NCBI GenBank assembly: GCA_009781635.1
Contig: WQXU01000017.1
Span: 1-58,981 of the forward strand
Length of the DNA stretch: 58,981 nucleotides
DNA from: Treponema sp.
GTDB lineage: Bacteria > Spirochaetota > Spirochaetia > Treponematales > Breznakiellaceae
Reading direction: 5' to 3'
The position numbers were made by a program, and so were the translations under genes. A model generated the notes under the pieces. It did not search any database. It had not been told where the DNA came from and worked only from the letters and a program-made list of their open reading frames with translations. Below are positions 43,216 to 51,906 of the stretch, in pieces. Position 1 is the stretch's first letter. The number at the start of each line of letters is the position of its first letter.

Positions 43216-44481
43216 ATGTCAAACAGTTTAGAAAATATTTTCATTTCTCTTAAACAGGCTCAGAAAACCCTGGCTGATGAAAACCGCGCGGCAAAAGACA
43301 GGGCTCTTGCCGCTGCTGCCGCCGAAATTGATAAAAACAGAGCGCAGATTCTTGAAGCAAACGCGCGTGATACAGAAAAAGCACGCCTTGGCGGCATGAA
43401 AGAAAGTCTTGTAGACCGCCTGTTTTTAAATGACAAACGTATAGACGGCATCATCGAAGGAATCGATATTGTAATAAAGCAGGAAGATCCAATCGGCAAG
43501 GTGCAGGCGGGCTGGGCTCTGCCCAACGGTTTAAAAGTTGAAAAAGTCACAGTACCGGTAGGCGTTGCGGCAATCATTTATGAATCGCGTCCCAATGTTA
43601 CGGCGGACTGCGCCGCCCTTGCGTACAAGGCCGGCTGCTCAATACTTTTACGCGGCTCTTCCTCGGCGCTTGAATCCAACAGGGCGCTTGTTAAGGCTAT
43701 CAAGGCGGGACTTGCAAACGGCGGCGGAACAGCAGACGCTGTAGCCCTGGCGGAATCCGGCAGCAGGGACGAAGTTGATTTAATACTTAAGGCGCGCGGT
43801 TATATTGATGTTGTCCTTCCAAGGGGAGGCCATGAACTTATCCGCCGCGTTGTGGAGAATGCGCGCGTTCCTGTAATTGAAACAGGCGAAGGCAACTGTC
43901 ATATTTATGTAGAACCTTCTTTCCTGCAAACAGATATTGACAGAGCAATAGAAATAATTTTAAACGCCAAACTGCAAAAGCCCGGTGTGTGCAATGCGGT
44001 AGAAACCCTGCTTGTACACAGGGAAGCCCTTGCCGCGCTGATGCCAAAGCTGGCCGAAAAAATCGCAGGGCGGGCTGAACTGCGGTGCGACGCAGCATCG
44101 AAAGCATGCCTTGCGGACAGGCTTGCAGTTAAAGACGCAACAGAGGAAGACTGGGAGACAGAGTTCCTTGATAATATTCTTGCTGTCAAAACCGTTGATT
44201 CCTGCGACGATGCAATCACCCATATCAACAAGTACGGAACAAAACATTCAGAAGCCATTCTTACATATGATTTAAGGTCGGCGGAAATTTTCCGCAGCCG
44301 GATAGACGCAGCCTGTGTTTATGTAAACGCTTCAACGCGGTTTACAGACGGCGGCCAGTTCGGCTTTGGCGCGGAACTTGGAATAAGCACTCAGAAATTT
44401 CATGCAAGAGGGCCGATGGGGCTTGAGGCGCTTACGACAATAAAGTATCTTGTAACAGGCTGCGGACAAATACGTGAATAA
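43216..44481 (+). CDS. proA: Gamma-glutamyl phosphate reductase
   Basis: ProA reduces glutamyl-5-phosphate with NADPH in proline biosynthesis. From the ATG at 43216 the protein has about 421 residues, normal for the family. The aldehyde-dehydrogenase fold is evident in GVAAIIYESRPNVTADCAALAYKAGC, the catalytic Cys259 in KPGVCNAVETLL and TRFTDGGQFGFGAELGISTQKFHARGPMGLEALT. The ATG at 43177 lies upstream of the predicted transcript start and adds 13 atypical residues. proB follows after 12 bases. Confidence 0.95.
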   Translation: MSNSLENIFISLKQAQKTLADENRAAKDRALAAAAAEIDKNRAQILEANARDTEKARLGGMKESLVDRLFLNDKRIDGIIEGIDIVIKQEDPIGKVQAGWALPNGLKVEKVTVPVGVAAIIYESRPNVTADCAALAYKAGCSILLRGSSSALESNRALVKAIKAGLANGGGTADAVALAESGSRDEVDLILKARGYIDVVLPRGGHELIRRVVENARVPVIETGEGNCHIYVEPSFLQTDIDRAIEIILNAKLQKPGVCNAVETLLVHREALAALMPKLAEKIAGRAELRCDAASKACLADRLAVKDATEEDWETEFLDNILAVKTVDSCDDAITHINKYGTKHSEAILTYDLRSAEIFRSRIDAACVYVNASTRFTDGGQFGFGAELGISTQKFHARGPMGLEALTTIKYLVTGCGQIRE

Positions 44482-44493
44482 CAGGATACAGGT

Positions 44494-45282
44494 ATGATCT
44501 CACAATTAATTGAAAACGCGCGAAAAATCATTTTTAAATTCGGGTCTAACACTCTTGCCGGAAATGACGGAAGGATCAACTCTGCTTTGCTTTCGGAATT
44601 TGCAGGTCAGGCAGTAGAATTAATAAAAAAAGGCAAGCAAATTGTCATCGTTTCTTCCGGCGCGCAGGTAGCAGGGCTTTCAAAAATGGACAAGTGGGCA
44701 AGGAAACAGGACATTCACTACAGGCAGGCCCTGTGCGCTGTCGGGCAGGTAGAACTCATGGACGCCTGGAGCAATGCATTTGAACAGTACGGTTTTCGCA
44801 TTGCGCAGATACCTTTAACCCGCGAAGATTTTAACGATCCCAACAGAACTTTGAATATGCGCAACACGCTTTTTACTCTTGTCGATGAAGGCGTCATCCC
44901 CATTATCAACGAAAACGATACAGTCTCCGTAGAAGAAATAAAAATCGGCGACAACGACACTCTGGCCGCCCGCTCCGCAATCCTTTGGAGCGCAGACCTG
45001 TTAATCCTTTTCAGCGACATAGACGGGCTGTATGATAAAAATCCCAAAGAGTTTCCGCAGGCGGCGCTGGTCGAAGAAGTGCGCAGCATTGAAGAAGTGC
45101 GTAAAAATATTATGATAGGAAAAACAAACAGCTTTGGCACAGGCGGCATCACAACAAAGCTGGATGCTGCAGAGCTTGCGCTATCCTACGGAATTGCAGC
45201 CATTCTTGCGCACGGCGGAAGACCCCGGTGCGTGGAAGCGCTTGCATCCGGCGCCCAGAAAGGAACAGTGTTTCTTGTATAA
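44494..45282 (+). CDS. proB: Glutamate 5-kinase, catalytic domain only
   Basis: ProB phosphorylates glutamate with ATP, the first step to proline. This 262-residue version has the amino-acid-kinase core, with FKFGSNTLAG, IVSSGAQVAG, INENDTVSVEEIKIGDNDTLAA and GTGGITTKLDAAELALSYG. It lacks the C-terminal PUA domain of longer forms, as in several other bacteria. It is the second gene of proAB. No proC is in the window. Confidence 0.95.
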   Translation: MISQLIENARKIIFKFGSNTLAGNDGRINSALLSEFAGQAVELIKKGKQIVIVSSGAQVAGLSKMDKWARKQDIHYRQALCAVGQVELMDAWSNAFEQYGFRIAQIPLTREDFNDPNRTLNMRNTLFTLVDEGVIPIINENDTVSVEEIKIGDNDTLAARSAILWSADLLILFSDIDGLYDKNPKEFPQAALVEEVRSIEEVRKNIMIGKTNSFGTGGITTKLDAAELALSYGIAAILAHGGRPRCVEALASGAQKGTVFLV

Positions 45283-45316
45283 AACTTCAGTTTTTTAGAA
45301 TTTCCGCACCCTTTGC

Positions 45317-45550
45317 TTAATTTAATAAATCTGATTTTTCTTCTCTTCTGGCTTCGGCGCGATCTTTAATGTCGGCAACGCCGATAAAGACAGCAATAAA
45401 ACCGGAAAGAATTGCTACAACAGGAATACCGCCGCGCAGAAATGTTAATACATCATTTCCCCAGCCAAGCCCAAAGCCGATTACATCCGCCGGTAAAATA
45501 GCGAAAATTGCGGCGGCGATAATTAAAAGACCAATAATCATCGCTTTCAT
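45317..45550 (-). CDS. Small two-helix membrane protein
   Basis: This 77-residue protein has two hydrophobic helices (about 3-28 and 38-62) separated by a Gly/Asp/Asn-rich turn and ending in a charged tail KDRAEARREEKSD. An AGGAG-type site precedes the ATG. It lies 28 bases after the 131-residue membrane protein gene on the same strand. The family and function are unknown. Confidence 0.65.
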   Translation of the reverse strand: MKAMIIGLLIIAAAIFAILPADVIGFGLGWGNDVLTFLRGGIPVVAILSGFIAVFIGVADIKDRAEARREEKSDLLN

Positions 45551-45578
45551 TTTTCTTCTCCTTATATCAACTTAACTT

Positions 45579-45974
45579 TTATAAATGCTGCCGGGATAGT
45601 CTGTAAATCATAATTGTAAATGCAGCTATAAAAAAAATCATCCGGACAGTCGGCAGTATAAATGATACCAGAGGAATGGAGCCAATAATTAATATTTCCT
45701 CGCCTGCAATGCCGAAATCTTTAAGCATGGAATAAACATTTTCTATGTATGCAATAAATACGCCGAAAATAACAAGCATCCATGCGGCATCCCTGATTTT
45801 AGGCCAGAGCAAAATAGCAAGAAATGCAGCCGCAGCTCCAAGAACAAGCTGACTTGAAACAAAAATCATTTGTCCTGTATCCATATTGTACAGTATCTTT
45901 AAGAACGGGGAAAAAATCAAGTGATTTTCAGCCGTTCCAAAAACTGAAATTATGCAGCGGTCATTGTGTGACAT
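45579..45974 (-). CDS. Hypothetical integral membrane protein
   Basis: This is a predicted three- to four-helix membrane protein of 131 residues, or about 101 if the Met31 at 45884 is the start. The second start gives MDTGQMIFVSSQL directly before the first helix and is more natural. Neither ATG has a clear ribosome-binding site. Helices are at about 40-60, 63-84, 93-110 and 112-128 in the longer numbering. It is divergent from the PAS-GAF hybrid kinase. The function is unknown. Confidence 0.6.
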   Translation of the reverse strand: MSHNDRCIISVFGTAENHLIFSPFLKILYNMDTGQMIFVSSQLVLGAAAAFLAILLWPKIRDAAWMLVIFGVFIAYIENVYSMLKDFGIAGEEILIIGSIPLVSFILPTVRMIFFIAAFTIMIYRLSRQHL

Positions 45975-46093
45975 GATTTACATTTCGTGTTATAATTATG
46001 TAATAGCGTTCTGTGATATTCAAATAACACAATGGGATATTACAGGACATCAGAGCATCCAGCGGCTCTGTTCCCGGGAGATAATTACCAGAA

Positions 46094-48235
46094 ATGGAAA
46101 ATGAAATAAATAATTACGAGTTTAGCCGTACAGCTATTGATGCAGCGCCAATCGGCATCACAATATTCGATGAAAATTTCCAGATAATCGAGTGCAACGA
46201 CACAATTATAAATCTTCTGGAAACAAGCAAACAATATTACACAGAACATTTTATGGATTTGTCTCCGGTGTATCAGCCTAACGGAGACAGGTCGAAAGAA
46301 AAAGCCGGCGAGATTTTAAAACGGACATTTAACGGCGAAAATCATGTTTTTGAGTGGACTTTTCTTACTGCAACAGGCGAATTAATTCCCTTCGAAATCA
46401 CTTCAATACGCACAATGTACAAGGGAAAGTATGCGGCTCTTTGCTATCAATACGATCTGCGCCACATAAAACATATGACAGAAGAGGTAAAAAAACAAAG
46501 CGAGCTTCTTAAAGAGCGCCTGAGGCAGCAGGAATTAATATCGGAAATTTCCCGGAGTTTTATTTCTTCCGATGATACAAGGCTGCTTGTTGACGAAGCA
46601 ATTGCCAAAATCGGAAACTACTACAGGGTATCGAATGTTGTTATTTTCAGCCTTGATTACGGGAGCGGAGACGCTGAGCATGCATATCAATGGTCGGAAA
46701 CCGGAAAAAAATTAAAAATAAAAAAAATTAATATAAATCAGCTTATAAAAGCAAGTTTCCCTGAAAGATTGTACGATATTGCAACAGTTCCGATTATTTC
46801 ATGTGCGGATACTTCGTTAAGCAAGATTGATGATCTTAAGGAACTGATTACGGAAAATGCAAACGCATTTATCTGCGCACCTCTTTATGTTGAAGGGCGC
46901 CTTTGGGGAATAATTTCTGTAGAGCAATCTCACACGCCGCGCCACTGGACCGACAATGAAAAAAGCTTTGTTGCGATAACTGCAAGCACAATCGCAGGTG
47001 CAATTATGCTTGATATTTACAATACCAAGATAAAAGACGCCATTACCAAAGCAACGGCAACAAGCAAGGCAAAGAGCGAGTTTCTTTCCAACATGAGCCA
47101 CGAGATGCGCACTCCCATGAATGCAATTATCAACATGACAAAAATTGCCAAAAACACTTCGGATACAGAACGGATAAGCTACGCGCTGGAAAAAATCGGA
47201 GATGCATCGAGCCATCTGCTCGGCGTAATTAACGATATTCTGGACATGTCAAAAATAGAAGCCAATAAATTTGAACTTGTGCCTGTGGAGTTCGATTTTG
47301 AAAGGAATCTCTGGCGCGTTGTGAACATTGTCAATTTCCGCGTGGAGGAAAAACATCAAAAACTGATTGTTCAGATTGATAAAGAAATTCCAAAAATGCT
47401 TATAGGCGATGATCAGAGGCTTTCGCAGGTTATTACAAACCTATTAAATAACGCGGTAAAGTTCACGCCGGAAAACGGTTCCATAAACCTTAACGCGCAG
47501 TTTCTGGGAGAAGAAAACGGCGCCTGTCAAATTAAAATCGCAGTATCCGATACCGGTATAGGAATAAGCAAGGAACACCAAAAACATTTATTCAAGTCAT
47601 TCCAGCAGGCGGAATCAAACACAGCGCGGAAATACGGCGGTACAGGTTTGGGGCTTTCGATATCCAAAAGTTTTGTGGAACTGATGGGCGGCAAGATCTG
47701 GGTTGAGTCGGAATACGGCACAGGTTCCACTTTTGTTTTTACTGTTAAAATGCAGCGCGGCAACGGCCTTGAATGCGGGAAAGAGCAGAAAGAAACCTGG
47801 AATGAAGACGATAATGATTTTACAGGCCACAGGGTTCTGCTTGTAGAAGACATGGAAATAAACCGCGAAATTGTACTTATGCTTCTGGAATCGACCAGCC
47901 TGGAAATTGACTGCGCCGTAAACGGACTGCAGGCAGTTGAAATGTTTATAGAAGAACCTTCAAGATACGAGGTAATTCTTATGGATGTTCACATGCCGGG
48001 AATGGACGGTTACGAAGCAACCCACCGCATAAGGCTGTATGAAAAAAAATTGCAGGAAAAAAATGCTGACGGCTTTTGCGGACGGGTGCCAATCATTGCG
48101 ATGACAGCTAACGCATTCAAGGAAGATATAGAAAATTGCCTTAATGCAGGCATGGATGATCACATTGGAAAACCTATAGATATTGAAATTGTTATGGATA
48201 AACTGCGCCGCCATTTAAAAGGCAAGCCCTCTTAA
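46094..48235 (+). CDS. PAS-GAF hybrid sensor histidine kinase
   Basis: This cytosolic 713-residue hybrid kinase has a PAS domain (8-125), a GAF domain (145-305), HisKA with His336 in NMSHEMRTP, HATPase (435-555, with DTGIGIS and GGTGLGLSIS) and a receiver domain (578-705) with phosphoacceptor Asp631 in ILMDVHMPGMDG. It has no membrane helix, so it senses an internal signal such as redox or a small molecule. No Hpt or response regulator gene is adjacent. GGGAG precedes the ATG. The TetR gene converges on it with 12 bases between. Confidence 0.94.
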   Translation: MENEINNYEFSRTAIDAAPIGITIFDENFQIIECNDTIINLLETSKQYYTEHFMDLSPVYQPNGDRSKEKAGEILKRTFNGENHVFEWTFLTATGELIPFEITSIRTMYKGKYAALCYQYDLRHIKHMTEEVKKQSELLKERLRQQELISEISRSFISSDDTRLLVDEAIAKIGNYYRVSNVVIFSLDYGSGDAEHAYQWSETGKKLKIKKININQLIKASFPERLYDIATVPIISCADTSLSKIDDLKELITENANAFICAPLYVEGRLWGIISVEQSHTPRHWTDNEKSFVAITASTIAGAIMLDIYNTKIKDAITKATATSKAKSEFLSNMSHEMRTPMNAIINMTKIAKNTSDTERISYALEKIGDASSHLLGVINDILDMSKIEANKFELVPVEFDFERNLWRVVNIVNFRVEEKHQKLIVQIDKEIPKMLIGDDQRLSQVITNLLNNAVKFTPENGSINLNAQFLGEENGACQIKIAVSDTGIGISKEHQKHLFKSFQQAESNTARKYGGTGLGLSISKSFVELMGGKIWVESEYGTGSTFVFTVKMQRGNGLECGKEQKETWNEDDNDFTGHRVLLVEDMEINREIVLMLLESTSLEIDCAVNGLQAVEMFIEEPSRYEVILMDVHMPGMDGYEATHRIRLYEKKLQEKNADGFCGRVPIIAMTANAFKEDIENCLNAGMDDHIGKPIDIEIVMDKLRRHLKGKPS

Positions 48236-48247
48236 TCTAATGCCCGG

Positions 48248-48841
48248 TTAATACGCAAGCTGATTAACGGCAAATGTTACAGCCTGTTTAAGCTCATCAA
48301 GATTTTTGCGCTTTAAAACAACAAGCTGAAAAATGGCAGATTCAATAAAACCGTAAAGATAATCATGCGCGGTTTTTACATTTACTTTTTTAAGTTCCCC
48401 CAGCTTGATTCCGTCTATTACCATGGATGATAAAATGCGGTGAAGTCTTACTGTCCTTCTTCGCACACGATCCTCCGGACTGTTATCGCTCTTTGACAAA
48501 TGCAAAAGATAATCAAGTATTACGCACAAAAGCTGGCGGTTATGTTCCATCTGCTTAAAAATGGATAAAATCACTTTGATAATTTTTTCCGTGCTGCGTA
48601 GAGACTCATCGGAACGAATTACATTAATATGCTCTTCAACCTTTATTAGAAGCTGTTTTATACTGTAGGAAAATATTTCTCTCTTATTTTTAAAGTAAAG
48701 ATAGAGTATCGTTCTTGTAATTCCGCACCGGTCTGCAATCTTCTGGAAAGTGGCATTCTCAAATCCATCATCCATAAAAACTGCAAGAGCTTTCTCCAGA
48801 ATTTTTTGTCTTCTTTTGTCATGTTCAACTGCAAGAGCCAT
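48248..48841 (-). CDS. TetR-family transcriptional regulator
   Basis: This 197-residue protein has the TetR N-terminal DNA-binding domain: RQKILEKALAVFMDDGFENATFQKIADRCGITRTILYLYFKNKREIF, with the helix-turn-helix at about 28-52. The C-terminal ligand-binding part is helical and specific to its unknown effector. GGGGAAG precedes the ATG. No efflux pump or enzyme gene is divergent from it, so its target is not obvious from context. Confidence 0.92.
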   Translation of the reverse strand: MALAVEHDKRRQKILEKALAVFMDDGFENATFQKIADRCGITRTILYLYFKNKREIFSYSIKQLLIKVEEHINVIRSDESLRSTEKIIKVILSIFKQMEHNRQLLCVILDYLLHLSKSDNSPEDRVRRRTVRLHRILSSMVIDGIKLGELKKVNVKTAHDYLYGFIESAIFQLVVLKRKNLDELKQAVTFAVNQLAY

Positions 48842-48904
48842 CTAACTTCCCCTATTAACTATATAAAGGCTTATATTGTTTTCAGTTTATACGGATTTAT
48901 TTTA

Positions 48905-50113
48905 TTATAACTCATATTGAAAAAAATAGGAAGGAATTGCGCCGTTACTAATTTCTTTGCAGGAATCCGCCTTTTTGCCGTAGAAGCTTTCAAAACCGCC
49001 GTGATCTGTTATTACGGCAAGTTTCCACCCGGGAAACCTCAAGGCAAGCCCTGCCATTTCCCTGTATATTTCTTCCGCCATGGATTGATCCCCCAGGCGT
49101 TTGCCGTAAGGCGGATTTGTGACAAGATAGCCGGGATCACTAAAAACAGAGCGGGCCTCTTTCATTGTGAGAGCTTTTATATCAACGCCAAGCGCCTCAC
49201 CCGGTGAACGTATCCCGCGCTTTGCAGGCCGCCCTTCTGCAATGTCACGAAGACGCGCAACATTGGAAACCGCAATCGACACTGAGCGCAGTTCTTCATC
49301 GCTGCCTGCAATTCTTATACATCTGTTTGCCGACTGGCCAAAATCTATTTTAGATCTGAACTCTTCGCGCACATGCTGCTCTGTTTTAGCATCTGCGATG
49401 AGCATGTCCTGTATGGCAAATTGCCTGCCAAGCCCGGGCGCCATGTCCCATGCATACATTGCAGCCTCGATTAAAATTGTACCGGAGCCGCAGAAGGGAT
49501 CATAAACAGGAAACTTGCGCTTCCATCCGGATAACAGCAGTATGGAAGCCGCCGTTGTCTCCCGCAGAGGAGCAGCGCCGCCCTCGCTTCTGTAACCTCT
49601 TTTAAACAGCGGCTCTCCGCTTAAATCCAAAAGCAGCGAAACCATATCCTTTTCTATATATACGCGCACTTCGGCTGTTTTAACAGGAGAGTTAACGCCC
49701 GGTTCCGGCAGCCGGTTCATTTTATATTTGCCGCATAAACGCTGCGCCGCTGCCTTGTGCACCATTGCCTGAATTGTTGTTTCCGCTTTTATCAGTGAAC
49801 GGTTGGAACGCACCTTTGCAACTTTTAAACCCATGCCTTTTGGCACATACTCTTCCCATGCAACAGCGGCAGCTCCCTCAAAAAGGGCGTCAAAATCCGC
49901 AGCTTTAAAATTCGCTGTTTCGATAAGTACCCTGTCGGCGGCGCGAAGACCGATTAAAGCCTGATACAGTCCTTTAACGTCAGCTTTGAACCGGACCCTG
50001 CCGTACAGAGAGTCATCAACTTTTAGTCCAAGCTTCCGCAATTCGTTGGATACGGCTTTTTCTGCGCCCACTGCGCATAAGGCAAGGACAGTTTCGGTAC
50101 CATTTTTACTCAT
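48905..50113 (-). CDS. THUMP-domain 23S rRNA methyltransferase (RlmL N-terminal-half type)
   Basis: This 402-residue protein has an N-terminal ferredoxin-like and THUMP RNA-binding region (about 10-160) and a Rossmann methyltransferase with SAM motif DPFCGSG at 205-211 and catalytic NPPYGKR near 335. This layout matches the RlmL/YpsC family, which makes N2-methylguanosine in 23S rRNA (G2445 in E. coli). It lacks the RlmK half of the fused enterobacterial protein. AGGATA precedes the ATG. Confidence 0.9.
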   Translation of the reverse strand: MSKNGTETVLALCAVGAEKAVSNELRKLGLKVDDSLYGRVRFKADVKGLYQALIGLRAADRVLIETANFKAADFDALFEGAAAVAWEEYVPKGMGLKVAKVRSNRSLIKAETTIQAMVHKAAAQRLCGKYKMNRLPEPGVNSPVKTAEVRVYIEKDMVSLLLDLSGEPLFKRGYRSEGGAAPLRETTAASILLLSGWKRKFPVYDPFCGSGTILIEAAMYAWDMAPGLGRQFAIQDMLIADAKTEQHVREEFRSKIDFGQSANRCIRIAGSDEELRSVSIAVSNVARLRDIAEGRPAKRGIRSPGEALGVDIKALTMKEARSVFSDPGYLVTNPPYGKRLGDQSMAEEIYREMAGLALRFPGWKLAVITDHGGFESFYGKKADSCKEISNGAIPSYFFQYEL

Positions 50114-50147
50114 TTGTATATCCTATCACAATTTACTGTTTAAATTG

Positions 50148-51506
50148 CTAATAAAGCTGCCCGGATACCGATAAAAACAGATCTGTCAGGGAAGGATCAA
50201 AATGACTGCCTCTGCCTTCTTTAATTATGCTGACTGCTTGCTCATGAGTAAATGCTTTTTTATATGGTCTTTCGGAAATCAGCGCATCATATACATCTAT
50301 AATTGCCATAAGGCGCGCAGGAAGCGGAATCTCTTCGCCCTTCATGCCGTACGGATACCCTGTGCCATCCCATTTTTCATGATGATAAACAGCGAAGGTA
50401 AATGCATAATTCAAAAACTCCTGTTCATGCGCTTTATCCTGAATCCTTTTGATAATTTCTCCGCCCAAAATTGTATGCTGCTTCATCAGCTCAAACTCTT
50501 CCGTTGTAAGTTTTTCCGGCTTGCGCAGTATAGCGTCATCTATTGCTATCTTTCCCACGTCATGAAGCTGCGCAGATAAAACCATCTGCTCAATATTCCA
50601 TGAACTTGCCTTTTCGCTGTAAAGTCCTTTTTCCAGCATTGCATTGATGAAGATTTTCAGGAATCTGCTTGTCCTTGTAATATGCCCGCCCGTTGCATCA
50701 TCGCGCTGCTCGACAAGCTCCGCAATTGTTTCCATAACAGCATTTTTAAGTTCTACAATTCTGTCAGTTTTTTCCAGAACCATTTTTTCAAGGTTATCGT
50801 TATAGTTCCGCAAATCGTCTTTCTGCTTTTCGATTTCTGTGTTAGCTGAAACAAGGTTTGCATTTAATTTATTGATTTCGTATGTATTTACAAATGTCTT
50901 AACCTTGCTGTTGTAAAGAAGTATTTTGGTAACAAGGATAATCACAAATATATTCAATATGTGGGACTGCACTCCGAAATACTCATTTATGTTCTGATTT
51001 TTCAGCATCAATATATAAACCGTTGCAATAAAGTACAGAACTGCGTATGTTATAAAAATTTTGGGCTTAAAATCGGGCATTATAGTAAACAAGAATATCG
51101 TAACAAAGAATATAAACGGAATTTGATTTACCGCCCCTTCTATGCTCATGGCAAATTCCCACAAAATAAACAAACTGGCAACTAAAAGATAGCAGATAAT
51201 CCACAAAAGGTTTTTCTTGTTGCTTTTGCGGAAAAACACTATCGAAAAATTAAAAATGACAATAACCGCCAGCTCACTGTAGTCCAATAAGCTGAAAAAC
51301 TCCTTTTCCAGGTGCTGATTTGTAAACAGAATAAACAGGGGATTAATCAGTTTTACGATGAGCGCGATAATCGTCAGCAGCCTGATTTTGCGTATGCTGC
51401 TATTTAGCTGAATTTCATCAAATTGCGCCTGTAATTCAGCGGGAACGGCTGCTATTATTTTTTCGGGAAAAAAGGCGAAAATCCTGCGAATAAAACCGCT
51501 TTTCAT
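50148..51506 (-). CDS. Membrane HD-GYP phosphodiesterase
   Basis: About six transmembrane helices (residues 45-215) are followed by a coiled coil (215-265) and a canonical HD-GYP domain. The first His is in GGHITRTSRF, then LHDVGKIAI and HHEKWDGTGYP, with all metal and GYP residues intact, so cyclic-di-GMP hydrolysis is expected. The membrane part resembles 6-7 TM sensor modules of unknown ligand. I use the ATG at 51506; a TTG at 51509 is directly upstream. It lies downstream of the 400-base region that separates it from the giant lipoprotein genes. Confidence 0.9.
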   Translation of the reverse strand: MKSGFIRRIFAFFPEKIIAAVPAELQAQFDEIQLNSSIRKIRLLTIIALIVKLINPLFILFTNQHLEKEFFSLLDYSELAVIVIFNFSIVFFRKSNKKNLLWIICYLLVASLFILWEFAMSIEGAVNQIPFIFFVTIFLFTIMPDFKPKIFITYAVLYFIATVYILMLKNQNINEYFGVQSHILNIFVIILVTKILLYNSKVKTFVNTYEINKLNANLVSANTEIEKQKDDLRNYNDNLEKMVLEKTDRIVELKNAVMETIAELVEQRDDATGGHITRTSRFLKIFINAMLEKGLYSEKASSWNIEQMVLSAQLHDVGKIAIDDAILRKPEKLTTEEFELMKQHTILGGEIIKRIQDKAHEQEFLNYAFTFAVYHHEKWDGTGYPYGMKGEEIPLPARLMAIIDVYDALISERPYKKAFTHEQAVSIIKEGRGSHFDPSLTDLFLSVSGQLY

Positions 51507-51678
51507 CAATCACTTCACTTTTTATACTTTTCGCTCACTATGGAAGCCCTATAGTTTCAATATAATAACACAGCCTGCGGACGTCAATGATAAATTGATA
51601 CTGCGTAATGAGGTTCTTTTATACGGACATTTTTTTAGGACGACAGCCGTCTTAAATCCGCATTTTTTGCATAAAGTG

Positions 51679-51743
51679 CCTTTAACCCCTACACTACCTG
51701 TAGCGTAGTCTTAAAGGAAATCAAGCTACACCTAGCGTAGGTG
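51679..51743. repeat. Nested palindromes with GTAGCGTAG core
   Basis: CCTTTAA (51679-51685) and TTAAAGG (51711-51717) enclose CTACACTAC (51689-51697) and GTAGCGTAG (51700-51708), which pair with one mismatch. A second palindrome, CACCTA-GCG-TAGGTG (51729-51743), follows. The core GTAGCGTAG is the same as in the inverted repeat upstream of trmJ (8702-8710). The cluster ends about 50 bases before the promoter of the lipoprotein operon. Confidence 0.7.
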
Positions 51744-51795
51744 AAAAAAACTCGAATTATTAGTAATCCGTTTTAAACAAATGAAAAAGTTTTTC

Positions 51796-51825
51796 TTGTG
51801 GATTTTGCAATGTTGACTGTATAAT
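51796..51825 (+). promoter_or_regulatory. Promoter of the lipoprotein-xylanase operon
   Basis: TTGTGG (51796-51801), an 18-base spacer and a perfect TATAAT (51820-51825) predict a leader of about 75 bases before the ATG at 51907. Confidence 0.6.
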
Positions 51826-51906
51826 ATTGTTAGATTTATACGTCCCTATAAACTAAGCATGTTTTGCAAGTTATTGGGGAAAAAACCAAAAGAACAGGAG
51901 AAAGTT

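Larger units (their letters stand above)
51507..51906. other. Divergent regulatory region upstream of the lipoprotein/xylanase operon
   Basis: This 400-base spacer separates the HD-GYP gene and the giant lipoprotein operon. It contains the palindrome cluster at 51679-51743, a promoter at 51796-51825 and the lipoprotein ribosome-binding site at 51896-51900. The first 150 bases after the HD-GYP start show no recognised element, and no gene is seen. Confidence 0.6.

Noticed and set aside
51859-51906. Earlier ATG for the Ig-repeat lipoprotein
   Set aside because: It lacks a Shine-Dalgarno site and would put 16 residues before the signal peptide. AGGAG six bases before 51907 decides the start.
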